Source: Streptomyces verrucosisporus
GTDB taxonomy: Bacteria; Actinomycetota; Actinomycetes; Streptomycetales; Streptomycetaceae
Assembly (NCBI RefSeq): GCF_017114865.1
Contig: NZ_JADEYH010000006.1
Location: 148,367-212,366, forward strand
DNA length: 64,000 bases
Reading direction: 5' to 3'
Under the pieces are notes generated by a model that was not told where the DNA came from, did no database searches, and worked only from the letters and a program-made list of their open reading frames with translations. Positions 18,656 to 27,357 of the stretch are shown in pieces. Each line of letters opens with the position of its first letter. Position 1 is the stretch's first letter. Made by a program: the position numbers and the translations under genes.

Positions 18656-18728
18656 CCGCCTCCTCCCCGCTGTCCACCGCTTCCTCCCGTCCCTCCCGTT
18701 CCTCTCCGTTCTTCCCTGGAGCTTTGCC

Positions 18729-19481
18729 ATGCCCGCCATGTCCAGCACGTCCACACGCCGCAAGCGCGGCACCCTGGCCGCCGTCGCCGTCCTCGTCCTC
18801 GCACTCGTCCTGGGTCTGGTCTCGGCCCTGGGCGCGGGCTCCGGTTCGGGTTCCGGCGACGAGCCCGCGGCCCGGGTGGAGACCCCGCGGAACACCGCAC
18901 CCCCCAACGAGGACCTCCTCGCCCTCGCCCGCCGCGACGACGACGACCCGAACGCCATCGGCAGCACCGACGCCCCCGTGGTGCTGATCGAGTACGCCGA
19001 CTTCCAGTGCCCGTTCTGCGGGAAGTTCGCCCGGGACACCGAGCCGGAGCTGATCGAGAAGTACGTCGACTCCGGTGTGCTGCGCATCGAGTGGCGCGAC
19101 TTCCCGATCTTCGGCGAGGAGTCCGAGGCCGCCGCGCGGGCCGGGTACGCCGCCGGGCGGCAGGGCAGGTTCCGGGAGTTCCACGAGCTCGCCTTCGGCG
19201 AGGAGCGCAAGATGAACAGCGGCCACTTCGCCGGGGACAAGCTCGTGGAGATGGCCCGCGAGGCCGGGGTGAAGGACCTGGAGAAGTTCCGCTCCGACAT
19301 GGACAGTGACGCCGCCGGCAAGGCGATCGAGCGCGACTCCCGGGAGGGCTACGAGCTGGGCGTCACCAGCACCCCGGCCTTCCTGGTCAACGACCGGCCC
19401 ATCCTGGGCGCCCAGCCGACCGAGGTCTTCACCGACGCGATCGAGGACGCGAAGAAGGCCGCGGAGGCGCACGCCGAGTGA
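18729..19481 (+). CDS. DsbA-family thioredoxin-fold protein, membrane-anchored
   Basis: A 250-residue envelope protein. One membrane anchor occupies about residues 14-36 and a Ser/Gly spacer follows. The thioredoxin-fold DsbA domain runs from about 75 to 245 with the active site CPFC at 94-97 and the cis-proline segment TSTPAFLVN. It should act as a thiol-disulfide oxidoreductase outside the membrane. Its stop overlaps the GTG of the CcdA-like gene by 4 bp, so the pair is translationally coupled. Confidence 0.88.
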   Translation: MPAMSSTSTRRKRGTLAAVAVLVLALVLGLVSALGAGSGSGSGDEPAARVETPRNTAPPNEDLLALARRDDDDPNAIGSTDAPVVLIEYADFQCPFCGKFARDTEPELIEKYVDSGVLRIEWRDFPIFGEESEAAARAGYAAGRQGRFREFHELAFGEERKMNSGHFAGDKLVEMAREAGVKDLEKFRSDMDSDAAGKAIERDSREGYELGVTSTPAFLVNDRPILGAQPTEVFTDAIEDAKKAAEAHAE

Positions 19482-20374
19482 GCGACATCGGATATCTCGC
19501 CGCGTTCGCCGGCGGGCTGCTCGCCCTGCTCAGCCCCTGCAGCGCCCTGCTCCTGCCCGCCTTCTTCGCCTACTCCTTCAACAGCCCGGCCCGGCTGCTG
19601 GGCCGGACCGCGGTCTTCTACGGCGGCCTGTGCCTGACGCTCGTCCCGCTGGGCGCCGCCGGCTCCTTCGCCAGCCGGCTGTTCTACGGCAACCGCGACC
19701 TGCTGGTCACCGTCGCGGGCTGGACGGTCATCGCGCTCGGCGTCGCCCAGATCCTGGGCCTGGGGTTCGCTTCGCGCCGGATGCAGACGGCCGCGGCCGG
19801 CATCCGGCCCTCCTCTCCCCTGTCGGTCCTGGCCCTGGGCGCGGTGTACGGGCTGGCGGGCTTCTGCGCCGGGCCCATCCTGGGCGGCGTCCTGACCGTC
19901 GCCGCCGTCAGCGGCAGCCCCTGGTACGGCGGCGCCCTGCTGGCCGTCTACGCGCTGGGCATGGCCGTGCCCCTGTTCGTCCTGGCCCTGTTCTGGGAGC
20001 GCTTCGAGCTGGGGCGCAGGAAGTGGCTGCGCGGCCGCCCCCTGCGCGTCGGACGGCTGGAGACGCACAGCGTCTCGCTGCTGTCCGGACTGTTCTTCAT
20101 CCTGCTGGGCGCCGTCTTCCTGGTCTTCGACGGCTCCTCGGCACTGCCCGCGCTGCTCGACGTCGACCAGGAGTTCGCCCTGCAGCGGTGGGTGGCGGAC
20201 TGGGGCGGCGGCGTTCCCGACACGGTCGTGCCGGCCGGGATCGCCGCCCTGGCGGCCGCCGTTCTGCTGCTCCGGGCATGGCGCTCCCCCCGGCGGGGCG
20301 GCGGCAGCGGCGAGGGTGCCGGCGGGGCGGACGGCTCGGAGCGGAGACAGGGAGCCGCCGGCCGGACCGACTGA
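19478..20374 (+). CDS. CcdA-family cytochrome c biogenesis / thiol reductant transporter
   Basis: A 298-residue membrane protein with about seven spans. The two conserved redox cysteines of the CcdA/DsbD-beta family are at C21 (LLSPCSALLLP) and C130 (AGFCAGPILGG). Such proteins pass reducing equivalents from cytosolic thioredoxin to envelope thiol proteins, here most simply the adjacent DsbA-like protein. The hydrophilic tail after about residue 265 has no known domain. The GTG start overlaps the upstream stop. Confidence 0.88.
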   Translation: MSDIGYLAAFAGGLLALLSPCSALLLPAFFAYSFNSPARLLGRTAVFYGGLCLTLVPLGAAGSFASRLFYGNRDLLVTVAGWTVIALGVAQILGLGFASRRMQTAAAGIRPSSPLSVLALGAVYGLAGFCAGPILGGVLTVAAVSGSPWYGGALLAVYALGMAVPLFVLALFWERFELGRRKWLRGRPLRVGRLETHSVSLLSGLFFILLGAVFLVFDGSSALPALLDVDQEFALQRWVADWGGGVPDTVVPAGIAALAAAVLLLRAWRSPRRGGGSGEGAGGADGSERRQGAAGRTD

Positions 20375-20509
20375 CGTGGCCCCCTGGCCGGGTGCGGGTG
20401 GCCGGCCGGCCCCGGCCTCCGGCGAGGGACCCCGGCCGCTTACGGTCGGCCGCCGGGGTGGGACACCGCCCGTGCGCCGTCCGGCCCGGCGGTCCCGGAC
20501 GGAGTGCTC

Positions 20510-21199
20510 CTACCGGCGGCCGGGTCCGGAAGGGCCCAGTTCGCGCAGCACCTGCTCCAGGGTGCCGAAGCCGACCGGCGGCGCGGGCAGGGGGCGGACG
20601 GGCTCGGCGCGCAGGCCGTCCAGCAGCAGGGCCAGACAGCGGCGCCACGCGGCGGGCTCGACCGCCTCGGAGGCCGGTACCGCCCGTCCCAGCGCCGCCA
20701 GGGCGAACAGCAGGTCCTCGGCGGTGACGTCCGGCCGCACCGCGCCCTGCTGCCGGGCGCGGCGGAGCAGGGCGTCCACCGTCTCGCGGTTGTGGGCCCG
20801 CAACTCCTCCAGAGAGGGGGACTCCTCGGCTCCGGTGGTCATCAGGTCGTTGGCCCCCCGGTCGGCGGCCAGGCCCTCGAAGATCCTCTCCAGGTAGGCG
20901 GTCAGCCCTTCCCAGGGGTCCTCGGCGAGCCGCGCCTCCTCCCCCATGCGCAGGGTCTCGGTGAGCGAGTCGCGGAAGACCGCCTCGATGAGCGCGCCGC
21001 GCGTGGGGAAGTGCCGGTAGAGGGTGGCGTTGCCGACCCCGGCCCGCCGGGCGATGTCGTCCAGCGGCGCCTCGACGCCCTGCTCGGCGTAGACCTCGCG
21101 GGCGGCGGCGATCAGCAGTTCCCTGTTGCGCCGCGCGTCCCGCCGCAGTGGCGCGGATCCGCTCGTCCCGCCTCTCCCGACCGTGCACATGGACGGCAC
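20510..21199 (-). CDS. TetR family transcriptional regulator
   Basis: A regulator of about 229 residues. The HTH is clear in REVYAEQGVEAPLDDIARRA, then GVGNATLYRHFPTRGALIEA, followed by a variable ligand-binding helical domain. The start is uncertain: a GTG at 21199 and an ATG three codons later are both plausible. It is divergent from the P450 gene, and an inverted repeat lies between them, so the P450 is its likely target. Confidence 0.87.
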   Translation of the reverse strand: MPSMCTVGRGGTSGSAPLRRDARRNRELLIAAAREVYAEQGVEAPLDDIARRAGVGNATLYRHFPTRGALIEAVFRDSLTETLRMGEEARLAEDPWEGLTAYLERIFEGLAADRGANDLMTTGAEESPSLEELRAHNRETVDALLRRARQQGAVRPDVTAEDLLFALAALGRAVPASEAVEPAAWRRCLALLLDGLRAEPVRPLPAPPVGFGTLEQVLRELGPSGPGRR

Positions 21200-21223
21200 C
21201 CTAACAGTAAAGCGTGGACCGCT

Positions 21224-21255
21224 CCCCGTTTCACTGCTACCGTCGCAAAACGGGG
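21224..21255. promoter_or_regulatory. Candidate TetR operator between tetR-type and P450 genes
   Basis: CCCCGTTT at 21224-21231 and AAACGGGG at 21248-21255 are perfect 8-bp inverted arms with 16 bp between them. They sit in the divergent promoter region, 25 bp from the regulator start and 55 bp before the P450 ATG. Confidence 0.5.
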
Positions 21256-21309
21256 ATCACTCCCCGGATGACTCGCCGACGCGCTCCCACCCACTTCTGG
21301 AGGCAGCCC

Positions 21310-22522
21310 ATGATCGTGCCCGACCTCGGCCACCTGGCCCCCCCCCCGCGGCACGGACTTCACCGCCGACCCCCATCCCGTGTACGCCCTGCTGCGCGAG
21401 CGCGGCCCGGTCCACCGCTTCCCCACCGACCGGACCGGAGGCGTCTGGCTGGTCCTCGGCCACGACGCGGTGCGGGCCGCGCTCACCGATCCACGGCTGC
21501 GCAACGACATACGCCACTCGGCCGACCGGGAGGACGACGGCGGCCACTCGATCGGCCGGAACATGCTCCAGACCGACCCGCCCCACCACACCCGCCTGCG
21601 GCGACTGGTGGCCCGGGAGTTCACCGGCCGCCGCGTCGAGTCGCTGCGCCCGCGCATCAGGCGGATCGCGGACGACCTCGTGGACGCCGTGTCCGCTCGG
21701 GGCCGCACCGATCTGGTCGCCGCCTTCGCCATGCCGCTGCCGGTGGCCGTGATCTGCGAACTCCTCGGCGTCCCCGCCTCCGACCGGGCCGCTTTCCGGG
21801 ACTGGTCGACCGGGATGGTCCACCCCGCCGACCCGGCCTCCGCGAACGCCGCCGCACAGGCCATGACGGACTACCTCACCGCCCTCGTCGAACAGAAGCT
21901 GAGGAGACCGGGCGACGACCTCCTGAGCGCCCTGGCCTCCACAGCCGCCCACGGGGAGGACGAGCTCTCCCCGGAGGAACCGCTCGGCATGGCGTTCCTC
22001 CTGCTCGTGGCCGGACACGAGACCACCGTCAACCTCATTTCGGGCGCCGTCCACGCCCTGCTCACCAACCCGGATCAGCTCGACGCCCTCCGCTGCGACC
22101 CCTCGCTGCTCTCCGGCGCCGTCGAGGAGACCCTGCGCCACGACGGCCCGGTGCTCACCTCGGCCTACCGTTTCACCGCCGAGCCCGTGGAGATCGGCGG
22201 CACCGTCGTCCCCGCCGGGGAGTCCGTGCTCGCCGTGCCGGCCTCGGCGTCCCGCGACCCGTCGCGCTTTCCCGACCCCGATCGCTTCGACATCCGCCGC
22301 GACACCCGGGGCCACTCGGCCTTCGGCCACGGCATCCACCACTGCCTGGGCGCACCGCTCGCCCGCCTGGAAGCCGCCGTCCCGCTGGAGTGCCTTCTGG
22401 AACGCCTTCCCGATCTCGCGCTCGACGCCGATCCCGCCGACCTCGCCTGGAGATCCGGAATGCTGCGGGGCCTGCGCCACCTGCCCGTGCGCTACACCCC
22501 TCGGCGCCCCGGGGAGCGCTGA
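21310..22522 (+). CDS. Cytochrome P450 (CYP107-like) with the frame broken at a C10 run
   Basis: A bacterial class I P450. From 21380 the frame is intact and carries the I-helix AGHETT, the ExxR pair in EETLR and the haem loop FGHGIHHCLG. The natural start is the ATG at 21310, which follows GGAGG. It reads MIVPDLGHLAPP and then enters ten Cs at 21338-21347. The rest of the N-terminus, GTDFTADPHPVYALLRERG, lies in a different frame, and removing one C would join them into 403 residues. Translation from the in-frame GTG at 21380 would lose the first 23 or so residues. The substrate is unknown. Confidence 0.82.
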
Positions 22523-22533
22523 GGGCCCGCGCG

Positions 22534-23124
22534 TCACGCCCCGGCGGTGGTCCAGGCGCGACGGAGCTGCTCGAAGCGGGTGGGCAGCGGGGGGCGCCGG
22601 CCGGCGTGGGCCGCGTTGGTGCGGTGGACGAAGCGGCGCCAGGAGAGCACCAGGCCCTGCCGGGTGATGGGCAGCCCGGCCGCGACCGTCACCCCGTTGT
22701 CGTGTGTGTGGTGGACCGTCAGCAGCAGCGCCTCGGGAACCGAGCCCTCCAGCTCGGCGCACAGGTCGGCGCGGACGTCCATCCAGCGGCGCAGCACCAG
22801 CACCGTGCCCGCGTCCAGGCCGTGCCGCCGCGGGACGCGGTGCTTGCCGTGTTCGACGTCCACCCGGCCCGCCCCCAGGTCCAGCGACCGCACCGTGCAC
22901 CGCAGCAGGTCGCCGTAGCGTGCGCCGGAGGCCCGGGCCAGGCCGGTCACCACGGCCAGCCGCACCGTCTCCGGCTTCGCGCCCTCCTCCATGGCCTGGG
23001 AGGCCAGGGTCCGCCACACCCACTCGGCCTCCTCCAGTGACACCGGAGGTCTGGGGTAGCGGTCCTGTGCCGCCCCGCCAGGCTTCTCCGCCTGTTCCGC
23101 CTCTTCCGCCTGCCCGGTCGTCAT
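22534..23124 (-). CDS. Tyrosine-recombinase-like protein lacking the C-terminal active site
   Basis: A 196-residue protein. Residues 35-190 resemble the catalytic domain of phage-type integrases: GLARASGARYGDLLRCTVRSL matches the box with the first catalytic arginine, and VEHGKHRVPRR matches the following lysine hairpin. It ends at FEQLRRAW, roughly where HxLRH would stand, and there is no tyrosine motif after it. It is therefore either a degenerate integrase or a domesticated DNA-binding derivative. No att site or other mobile gene is visible beside it. Confidence 0.6.
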   Translation of the reverse strand: MTTGQAEEAEQAEKPGGAAQDRYPRPPVSLEEAEWVWRTLASQAMEEGAKPETVRLAVVTGLARASGARYGDLLRCTVRSLDLGAGRVDVEHGKHRVPRRHGLDAGTVLVLRRWMDVRADLCAELEGSVPEALLLTVHHTHDNGVTVAAGLPITRQGLVLSWRRFVHRTNAAHAGRRPPLPTRFEQLRRAWTTAGA

Positions 23125-23242
23125 GGTCTCCGTTCCGTCCGCGCCCGCTCGGGTCCCTCAGATTCAGGATTATCGTACGCTTGGCACATTATTTCTCTTC
23201 GATGATGACGTCACACCCGACGGGGCGGTCATGCCCGGGTGG

Positions 23243-23911
23243 TCAGCCGTCCGTGTGGATACGGCGCCCGGTGACGCGTTCGGCGCGGACGACCACCCAC
23301 AGGTCTCGTTCCTCTCCCCCGGCCCAGGGCCCGCTGGGCTCCCGGTCGGCCAGGTGGCGGGTCTCCTCCTCGTCCGCGGCCCGGGCCCTGCCCACGACCA
23401 GGACGCTCCAGCCGCGCCGGAAGGCGTCGTCCACGTAGTCGACCTCGAACGCCACCTCGTGCCCCACAGCCGCCGAGGGCGCGGAGCCGGGCCTGGTGCG
23501 GAAGGCGATCACGCCGTCCGCGACCTGGTAGTTCACCGGGATGATGGCGGGCCCCTCGGCTGTGGTGACCGCGACGCGCCCCACACCGTGCGTGGAGAGC
23601 CTGGCCCAGCACTCCTCCTCGTCGAGCTCGAGGTACCGGGGGCGGCCCGGGGCCCGTCCCCGTCCGGGCGGGGCGCCGGTGCCGCCGCCTCGCAGCCACT
23701 CCACGGAGGTCTCCAGTGCGGCGGCCAGCCTGAGCAGCCCCGGCCCGCTCGGGGCGGAGGGGTGCTCCTCCAGGTACTGCAGATACCCCGGCGCCATGCC
23801 GGCCCGTACGGCGGCCTCCTCGCGGGTGAGGCCCAGCCGCTCGCGCTGGAGGGCCACCCGCCGGCCGATGTCCCCGGTGTCCGGCAGCTCGTGGTGCTCC
23901 TTGTCGGGCAC
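23243..23911 (-). CDS. XRE-family HTH regulator fused to a pyridoxamine-phosphate-oxidase-like domain
   Basis: A 222-residue two-domain protein. The HTH covers about residues 14-70 (RVALQRERLGLTREEAAVRA). A split-barrel flavin-binding domain follows from about 92 (VGRVAVTTAEGPAIIPVNYQ). The GTG at 23911 has AAGGAGG at 8-bp spacing and is preferred to the GTG two codons upstream. Proteins of this build in actinomycetes are thought to sense flavin or F420-linked redox state. A 20-bp perfect palindrome 50 bp upstream suggests autoregulation. Confidence 0.83.
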   Translation of the reverse strand: MPDKEHHELPDTGDIGRRVALQRERLGLTREEAAVRAGMAPGYLQYLEEHPSAPSGPGLLRLAAALETSVEWLRGGGTGAPPGRGRAPGRPRYLELDEEECWARLSTHGVGRVAVTTAEGPAIIPVNYQVADGVIAFRTRPGSAPSAAVGHEVAFEVDYVDDAFRRGWSVLVVGRARAADEEETRHLADREPSGPWAGGEERDLWVVVRAERVTGRRIHTDG

Positions 23912-23961
23912 GGCCACCGCCTCCTTCCTCGAGCCCTCCACCTGGTGCGGGCTCCGCCATG

Positions 23962-23981
23962 GCGATCGGGTACCCGATCGC
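23962..23981. promoter_or_regulatory. 20-bp perfect palindrome upstream of the XRE/flavin-domain gene
   Basis: GCGATCGGGTACCCGATCGC is a perfect palindrome with no spacer, in the 127-bp gap before the regulator gene and after the end of the dehydrogenase gene. Its position 50 bp upstream of the start suits an autoregulatory operator for a dimeric HTH protein. Confidence 0.6.
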
Positions 23982-24038
23982 GCCCCGCTCCATGGGGGCC
24001 GAAGGGGCACACTCGCGGACGGCGGACGGCGGGGCGGG

Positions 24039-25100
24039 TCAGACCTCGGCGGTGGGCACCAGTACCGCCCGGCCGTCGACCCGGCCGTCACGCAGCCGCT
24101 GGTAGACCTCGCCCGCCTCGCCGAGCGGGTGCACCTCCACATGCGGGCGGATCCGCCCGGCGCGGGCGAGGGCGACGACCTCGGCCAGTTCCGGCCGGGT
24201 GCCCCAGTACGGGATCGACACCGCGGCCTCGAAGGGCACGGCGCCGAAGGCGACGGGCAGCGTGCCGCCGGCCAGTCCGACGACGGTGATGTCGGCCTCC
24301 ACGGCGGCGCACGCGGCGGCGGTGGCCATCGTGGCGTCGGCGCCGACGCAGTCCAGCACCAGGGTGGCGCCGAGGCCTCCGGTCAGCGTGCGGATCCGGT
24401 CCGCGTCCCCCTCTCCGGCGGGCACGCAGTGGTCGGCGCCCGCCCCGGCGGCCAGGTCGAGCTTGTCCGGGGCGAGGTCGACGGCGATGACGTCGACCGG
24501 GCTCAGCGCCTTGAGCAGCTGGACGGCCATGTGTCCCAGCCCGCCCACACCGATCACCACCGCCGCAGTTCCCGGCACCAGCTTGTGCAGGGAGCGCTTG
24601 ATCGCGTGGTAGGGCGTCAGCGCGGCGTCGGTCAGCGGCGCGGCGGTGCGCGGGTCCAGGTCACCCAGCGGTACGAGCAGCCGGGTGGAGGGGACGAGCA
24701 TGTACTCGGCCATGCCGCCGTCCAGGCCCAGCCCTCCGCCGGCGGCCCGCAGCTCGGCGGCCCGGTGGCAGTAGTTCTCCGCCCCCCGGGCGCAGGCGGG
24801 GCACACCCCGCAGCCCCAGGGGCCGTAGACCAGCACCGCGTCGCCCTCGCGCAGCCCGGTGTTCTGCGTACCCGGCCCCAGGGCGTGCACCCAGCCGGAG
24901 GTCTCGTGGCCCAGGGTGAAGGGCAGGTCGTAGGGCAGCGCGCCGGCGGGCCAGTCCATGACGTGCAGGTCGGAGTGGCACACCCCGGCGCCCGCCACCT
25001 TCAGCAGGACTTCTTCCGGGCCGGGTTCGGGTACCGGGACCCGGGTCACCTCCGGGGGCTTCTGCCAGCCGGTGAGCCGCACCGCGGTCATCTCGGACAT
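24039..25100 (-). CDS. Zinc-dependent alcohol dehydrogenase (MDR superfamily)
   Basis: A 353-residue medium-chain dehydrogenase. Catalytic zinc ligands are in GVCHSDLH and GHETSGWV, the structural zinc site is CGVCPACARGAENYC with four cysteines, and the nucleotide loop is GVGGLG. The arrangement matches propanol-preferring NAD-dependent enzymes. It should oxidise primary or secondary alcohols or reduce aldehydes. It stands between the XRE regulator and the sulfur locus, and either could be its context. Confidence 0.9.
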   Translation of the reverse strand: MSEMTAVRLTGWQKPPEVTRVPVPEPGPEEVLLKVAGAGVCHSDLHVMDWPAGALPYDLPFTLGHETSGWVHALGPGTQNTGLREGDAVLVYGPWGCGVCPACARGAENYCHRAAELRAAGGGLGLDGGMAEYMLVPSTRLLVPLGDLDPRTAAPLTDAALTPYHAIKRSLHKLVPGTAAVVIGVGGLGHMAVQLLKALSPVDVIAVDLAPDKLDLAAGAGADHCVPAGEGDADRIRTLTGGLGATLVLDCVGADATMATAAACAAVEADITVVGLAGGTLPVAFGAVPFEAAVSIPYWGTRPELAEVVALARAGRIRPHVEVHPLGEAGEVYQRLRDGRVDGRAVLVPTAEV

Positions 25101-25193
25101 CCGCTTCCTCCCATCCGTACACGGCCTCTAAGCCGTCCCGCCCCGCGGTACCCCTGGAGTACCGGTGCGACACCAAGGGCGCGGGGGCGCGGG

Positions 25194-25760
25194 TCAGTCG
25201 GCCAGGGCGGCCAGGGTGGCGTCCAGGTCGGCGGGCCGTGGGCGGTTGTGGGGCAGTTTGGCCAGTACGCGGGCCATGCCGCAGGTGTCGGTGAGGGCGG
25301 AGAAGACCAGGCCGCCTGCGATGCCCGCGGAGATCAGGCGGGCGGCCGGTTTGCGGCGGCCGGCGATCAGGCCCAGCAGGACCAGGGAGCCGGCGGTGAG
25401 CCGGACCTGCCGCTCCATGGCCCAGGCGGTACGGGCGCCGACGGGCCGGTGCAGGTCGTGGCCGCGCTCGGTCCAGGCGGCGGTGCCGCCCTCGAGGGTG
25501 GCGGCGGTGATGCCGTGCTCGGCCAGGACGGCGCAGGCGGTCGCCGAGCGGGCTCCGGAGGCGCACACCACCAGCAGGTCCCCGCGGGCGGAGGCGGTCC
25601 GCAGGGCGGGCAGTGCCTGCTGGAGGCGGTCCAGGGGGATGTTGTGGGCGCCGGGCAGGTGGCCGGAGGCGTACTCGCCGGGGGTGCGCACGTCGACCAC
25701 GGTCAGCTCGTGTATGCGGGAGCTGCTCTGTTCGACGGTGAGTGCGGGGGTGGTGGACAC
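25194..25760 (-). CDS. Rhodanese with C-terminal DUF2892 membrane segment (YgaP-like)
   Basis: A 188-residue membrane-bound sulfurtransferase. The rhodanese domain spans about residues 8-108 with the active loop CASGARS beginning at Cys66. Two hydrophobic helices (about 122-158) form the DUF2892 part, as in YgaP. It moves sulfane sulfur from thiosulfate or persulfides. It is divergent from the CstR-like gene, with a CstR-type operator between them. Confidence 0.88.
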   Translation of the reverse strand: MSTTPALTVEQSSSRIHELTVVDVRTPGEYASGHLPGAHNIPLDRLQQALPALRTASARGDLLVVCASGARSATACAVLAEHGITAATLEGGTAAWTERGHDLHRPVGARTAWAMERQVRLTAGSLVLLGLIAGRRKPAARLISAGIAGGLVFSALTDTCGMARVLAKLPHNRPRPADLDATLAALAD

Positions 25761-25766
25761 GTGTGA

Positions 25767-26132
<366 letters not shown>

Positions 26133-26138
26133 CCCCGG

Positions 26139-26170
26139 CCTCGCAGGTCCCGGCCGCGGGACCTGCGAGG
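26139..26170. terminator. Bidirectional terminator hairpin
   Basis: Perfect 14-nt arms (CCTCGCAGGTCCCG and its complement) enclose the loop GCCG between the converging cstR-like and tauE-like genes. Confidence 0.85.
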
Positions 26171-26172
26171 GG

Positions 26173-26937
26173 TCACGGCAGGGCGTCGGCGAGCATCACG
26201 GCGGCCACCGCCAGCAGCACGGCCGCGAAGACCCGCTGCAGGACGCCGGCGGGGACCCTGGCCGCCAGCCGCCTGCCGTCCCACGCGCCCAGGACGGCCG
26301 TACCGGCGAAGGGCAGCAGCGCCGCCCAGTGGATGCCGTCGGCCGTATCACCGCGGGCGGCCAGGGCCGCCAGGGCGTTCACCACGATCACCAGCAGGCT
26401 GGTGCCCACCGCGGCCCGTATCGGCAGCGCCAGGACGGTGCGCAGGGCGGGCACGGCCAGGAAGCCCCCTCCGACGCCCAGCAGTCCGGTCAGCGCGCCC
26501 AGCCCGGCCCCCGCTCCGGCGGTCCGCAGCGGCCGTGCGCCGCCTTTCCCCGCGCCGTCCGCTCCGGCCGCCGACGCGCCGCGGAACATCACGGCCGCGG
26601 CAGCCGCGGCCACGGTCGCGAAGGCTCCGGTCAGCACGGCGGGGGGCACCTCGGTGGCCAGGGCGCCGGCGGCGGCCGCCGGCAGCAGCCCGGCGGCGGC
26701 GAAGACGGATCCGGCCTTCCAGCGCACCTGGCGGGCCCGGGCGTATGCGGCCAGGGCCGTCAGCGACATCGCGGTGACGATCAGCAGGGAGGCCGTGGTG
26801 GCCTCGGCCGGGGTGAAGCCGAGCAGGTAGATCAGGGCGGGCACGGTCAGGATGCTGCCTCCGGCCCCCAGCGCGCCCAGCGACCAGCCGACCACGGCCC
26901 CGGCCGCCAGGGCCAGGACCAGGGCCGGGACGGTCAC
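26173..26937 (-). CDS. TauE/SafE family sulfite exporter-like membrane protein
   Basis: A 254-residue permease with about seven to eight hydrophobic spans. The two family repeats start with GAGGSILTVPALIYLLGF and GVGGGFLAVPALRTVLAL. It likely exports sulfite or another sulfur anion made by the dioxygenase upstream. The GTG start overlaps the rhodanese stop as GTGA, so it is coupled as the last gene of a dioxygenase-rhodanese-exporter operon. Confidence 0.87.
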   Translation of the reverse strand: MTVPALVLALAAGAVVGWSLGALGAGGSILTVPALIYLLGFTPAEATTASLLIVTAMSLTALAAYARARQVRWKAGSVFAAAGLLPAAAAGALATEVPPAVLTGAFATVAAAAAAVMFRGASAAGADGAGKGGARPLRTAGAGAGLGALTGLLGVGGGFLAVPALRTVLALPIRAAVGTSLLVIVVNALAALAARGDTADGIHWAALLPFAGTAVLGAWDGRRLAARVPAGVLQRVFAAVLLAVAAVMLADALP

Positions 26938-27293
26938 GCGACGGTGCCGGGGCGTCCGCGCCCGTCGCGCACGGGCAGGCCCTGCCTCTCCCACGCGGCC
27001 ATGCCCCCGGTGACGTCCACCGCCTCCACACCCCGCTCGGCCAGCAGCCTGGCGGCCTTCTGCGAGCGGTTGCCGGAACGGCAGACGGCCACCACGGGCT
27101 TGCCCTCCAGATGACCGGGCAGCTGCGCGCCCTCGACCAGACGGGACAGCGGCAGATGGACGGCGTACGGAGCGTGGCCGGCCTTCCACTCGGCGTCCTC
27201 GCGCACGTCCAGCAGGACGGCGTCGCCCTCGGCGGTACGCCGGTCGGCCTCGGCCGGGTCGACGCGGCCGGGGCCGCGGCGGAACAGGGACAT
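26934..27293 (-). CDS. Single-domain rhodanese
   Basis: A 119-residue cytosolic sulfurtransferase. The active loop is CRSGNRS starting at Cys71, and the usual LLDVREDAEWKAGH motif precedes it. It lies between the CstB-like and TauE-like genes of the same operon, 64 bp after the former and overlapping the latter. It probably shuttles sulfane sulfur between low-molecular thiols and the dioxygenase. Confidence 0.9.
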   Translation of the reverse strand: MSLFRRGPGRVDPAEADRRTAEGDAVLLDVREDAEWKAGHAPYAVHLPLSRLVEGAQLPGHLEGKPVVAVCRSGNRSQKAARLLAERGVEAVDVTGGMAAWERQGLPVRDGRGRPGTVA

Positions 27294-27357
27294 GGTGCTC
27301 TCCTCCGGTGGGTGGTGCGGGTGGCGGGGGTGCGGGCCGGCGAGGCGGAAGGGACCC

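Noticed and set aside
22534..23124. An integrated element bounded by the integrase-like gene
   Set aside because: The protein lacks the catalytic tyrosine region. No tRNA, direct repeats, excisionase or phage genes flank it.
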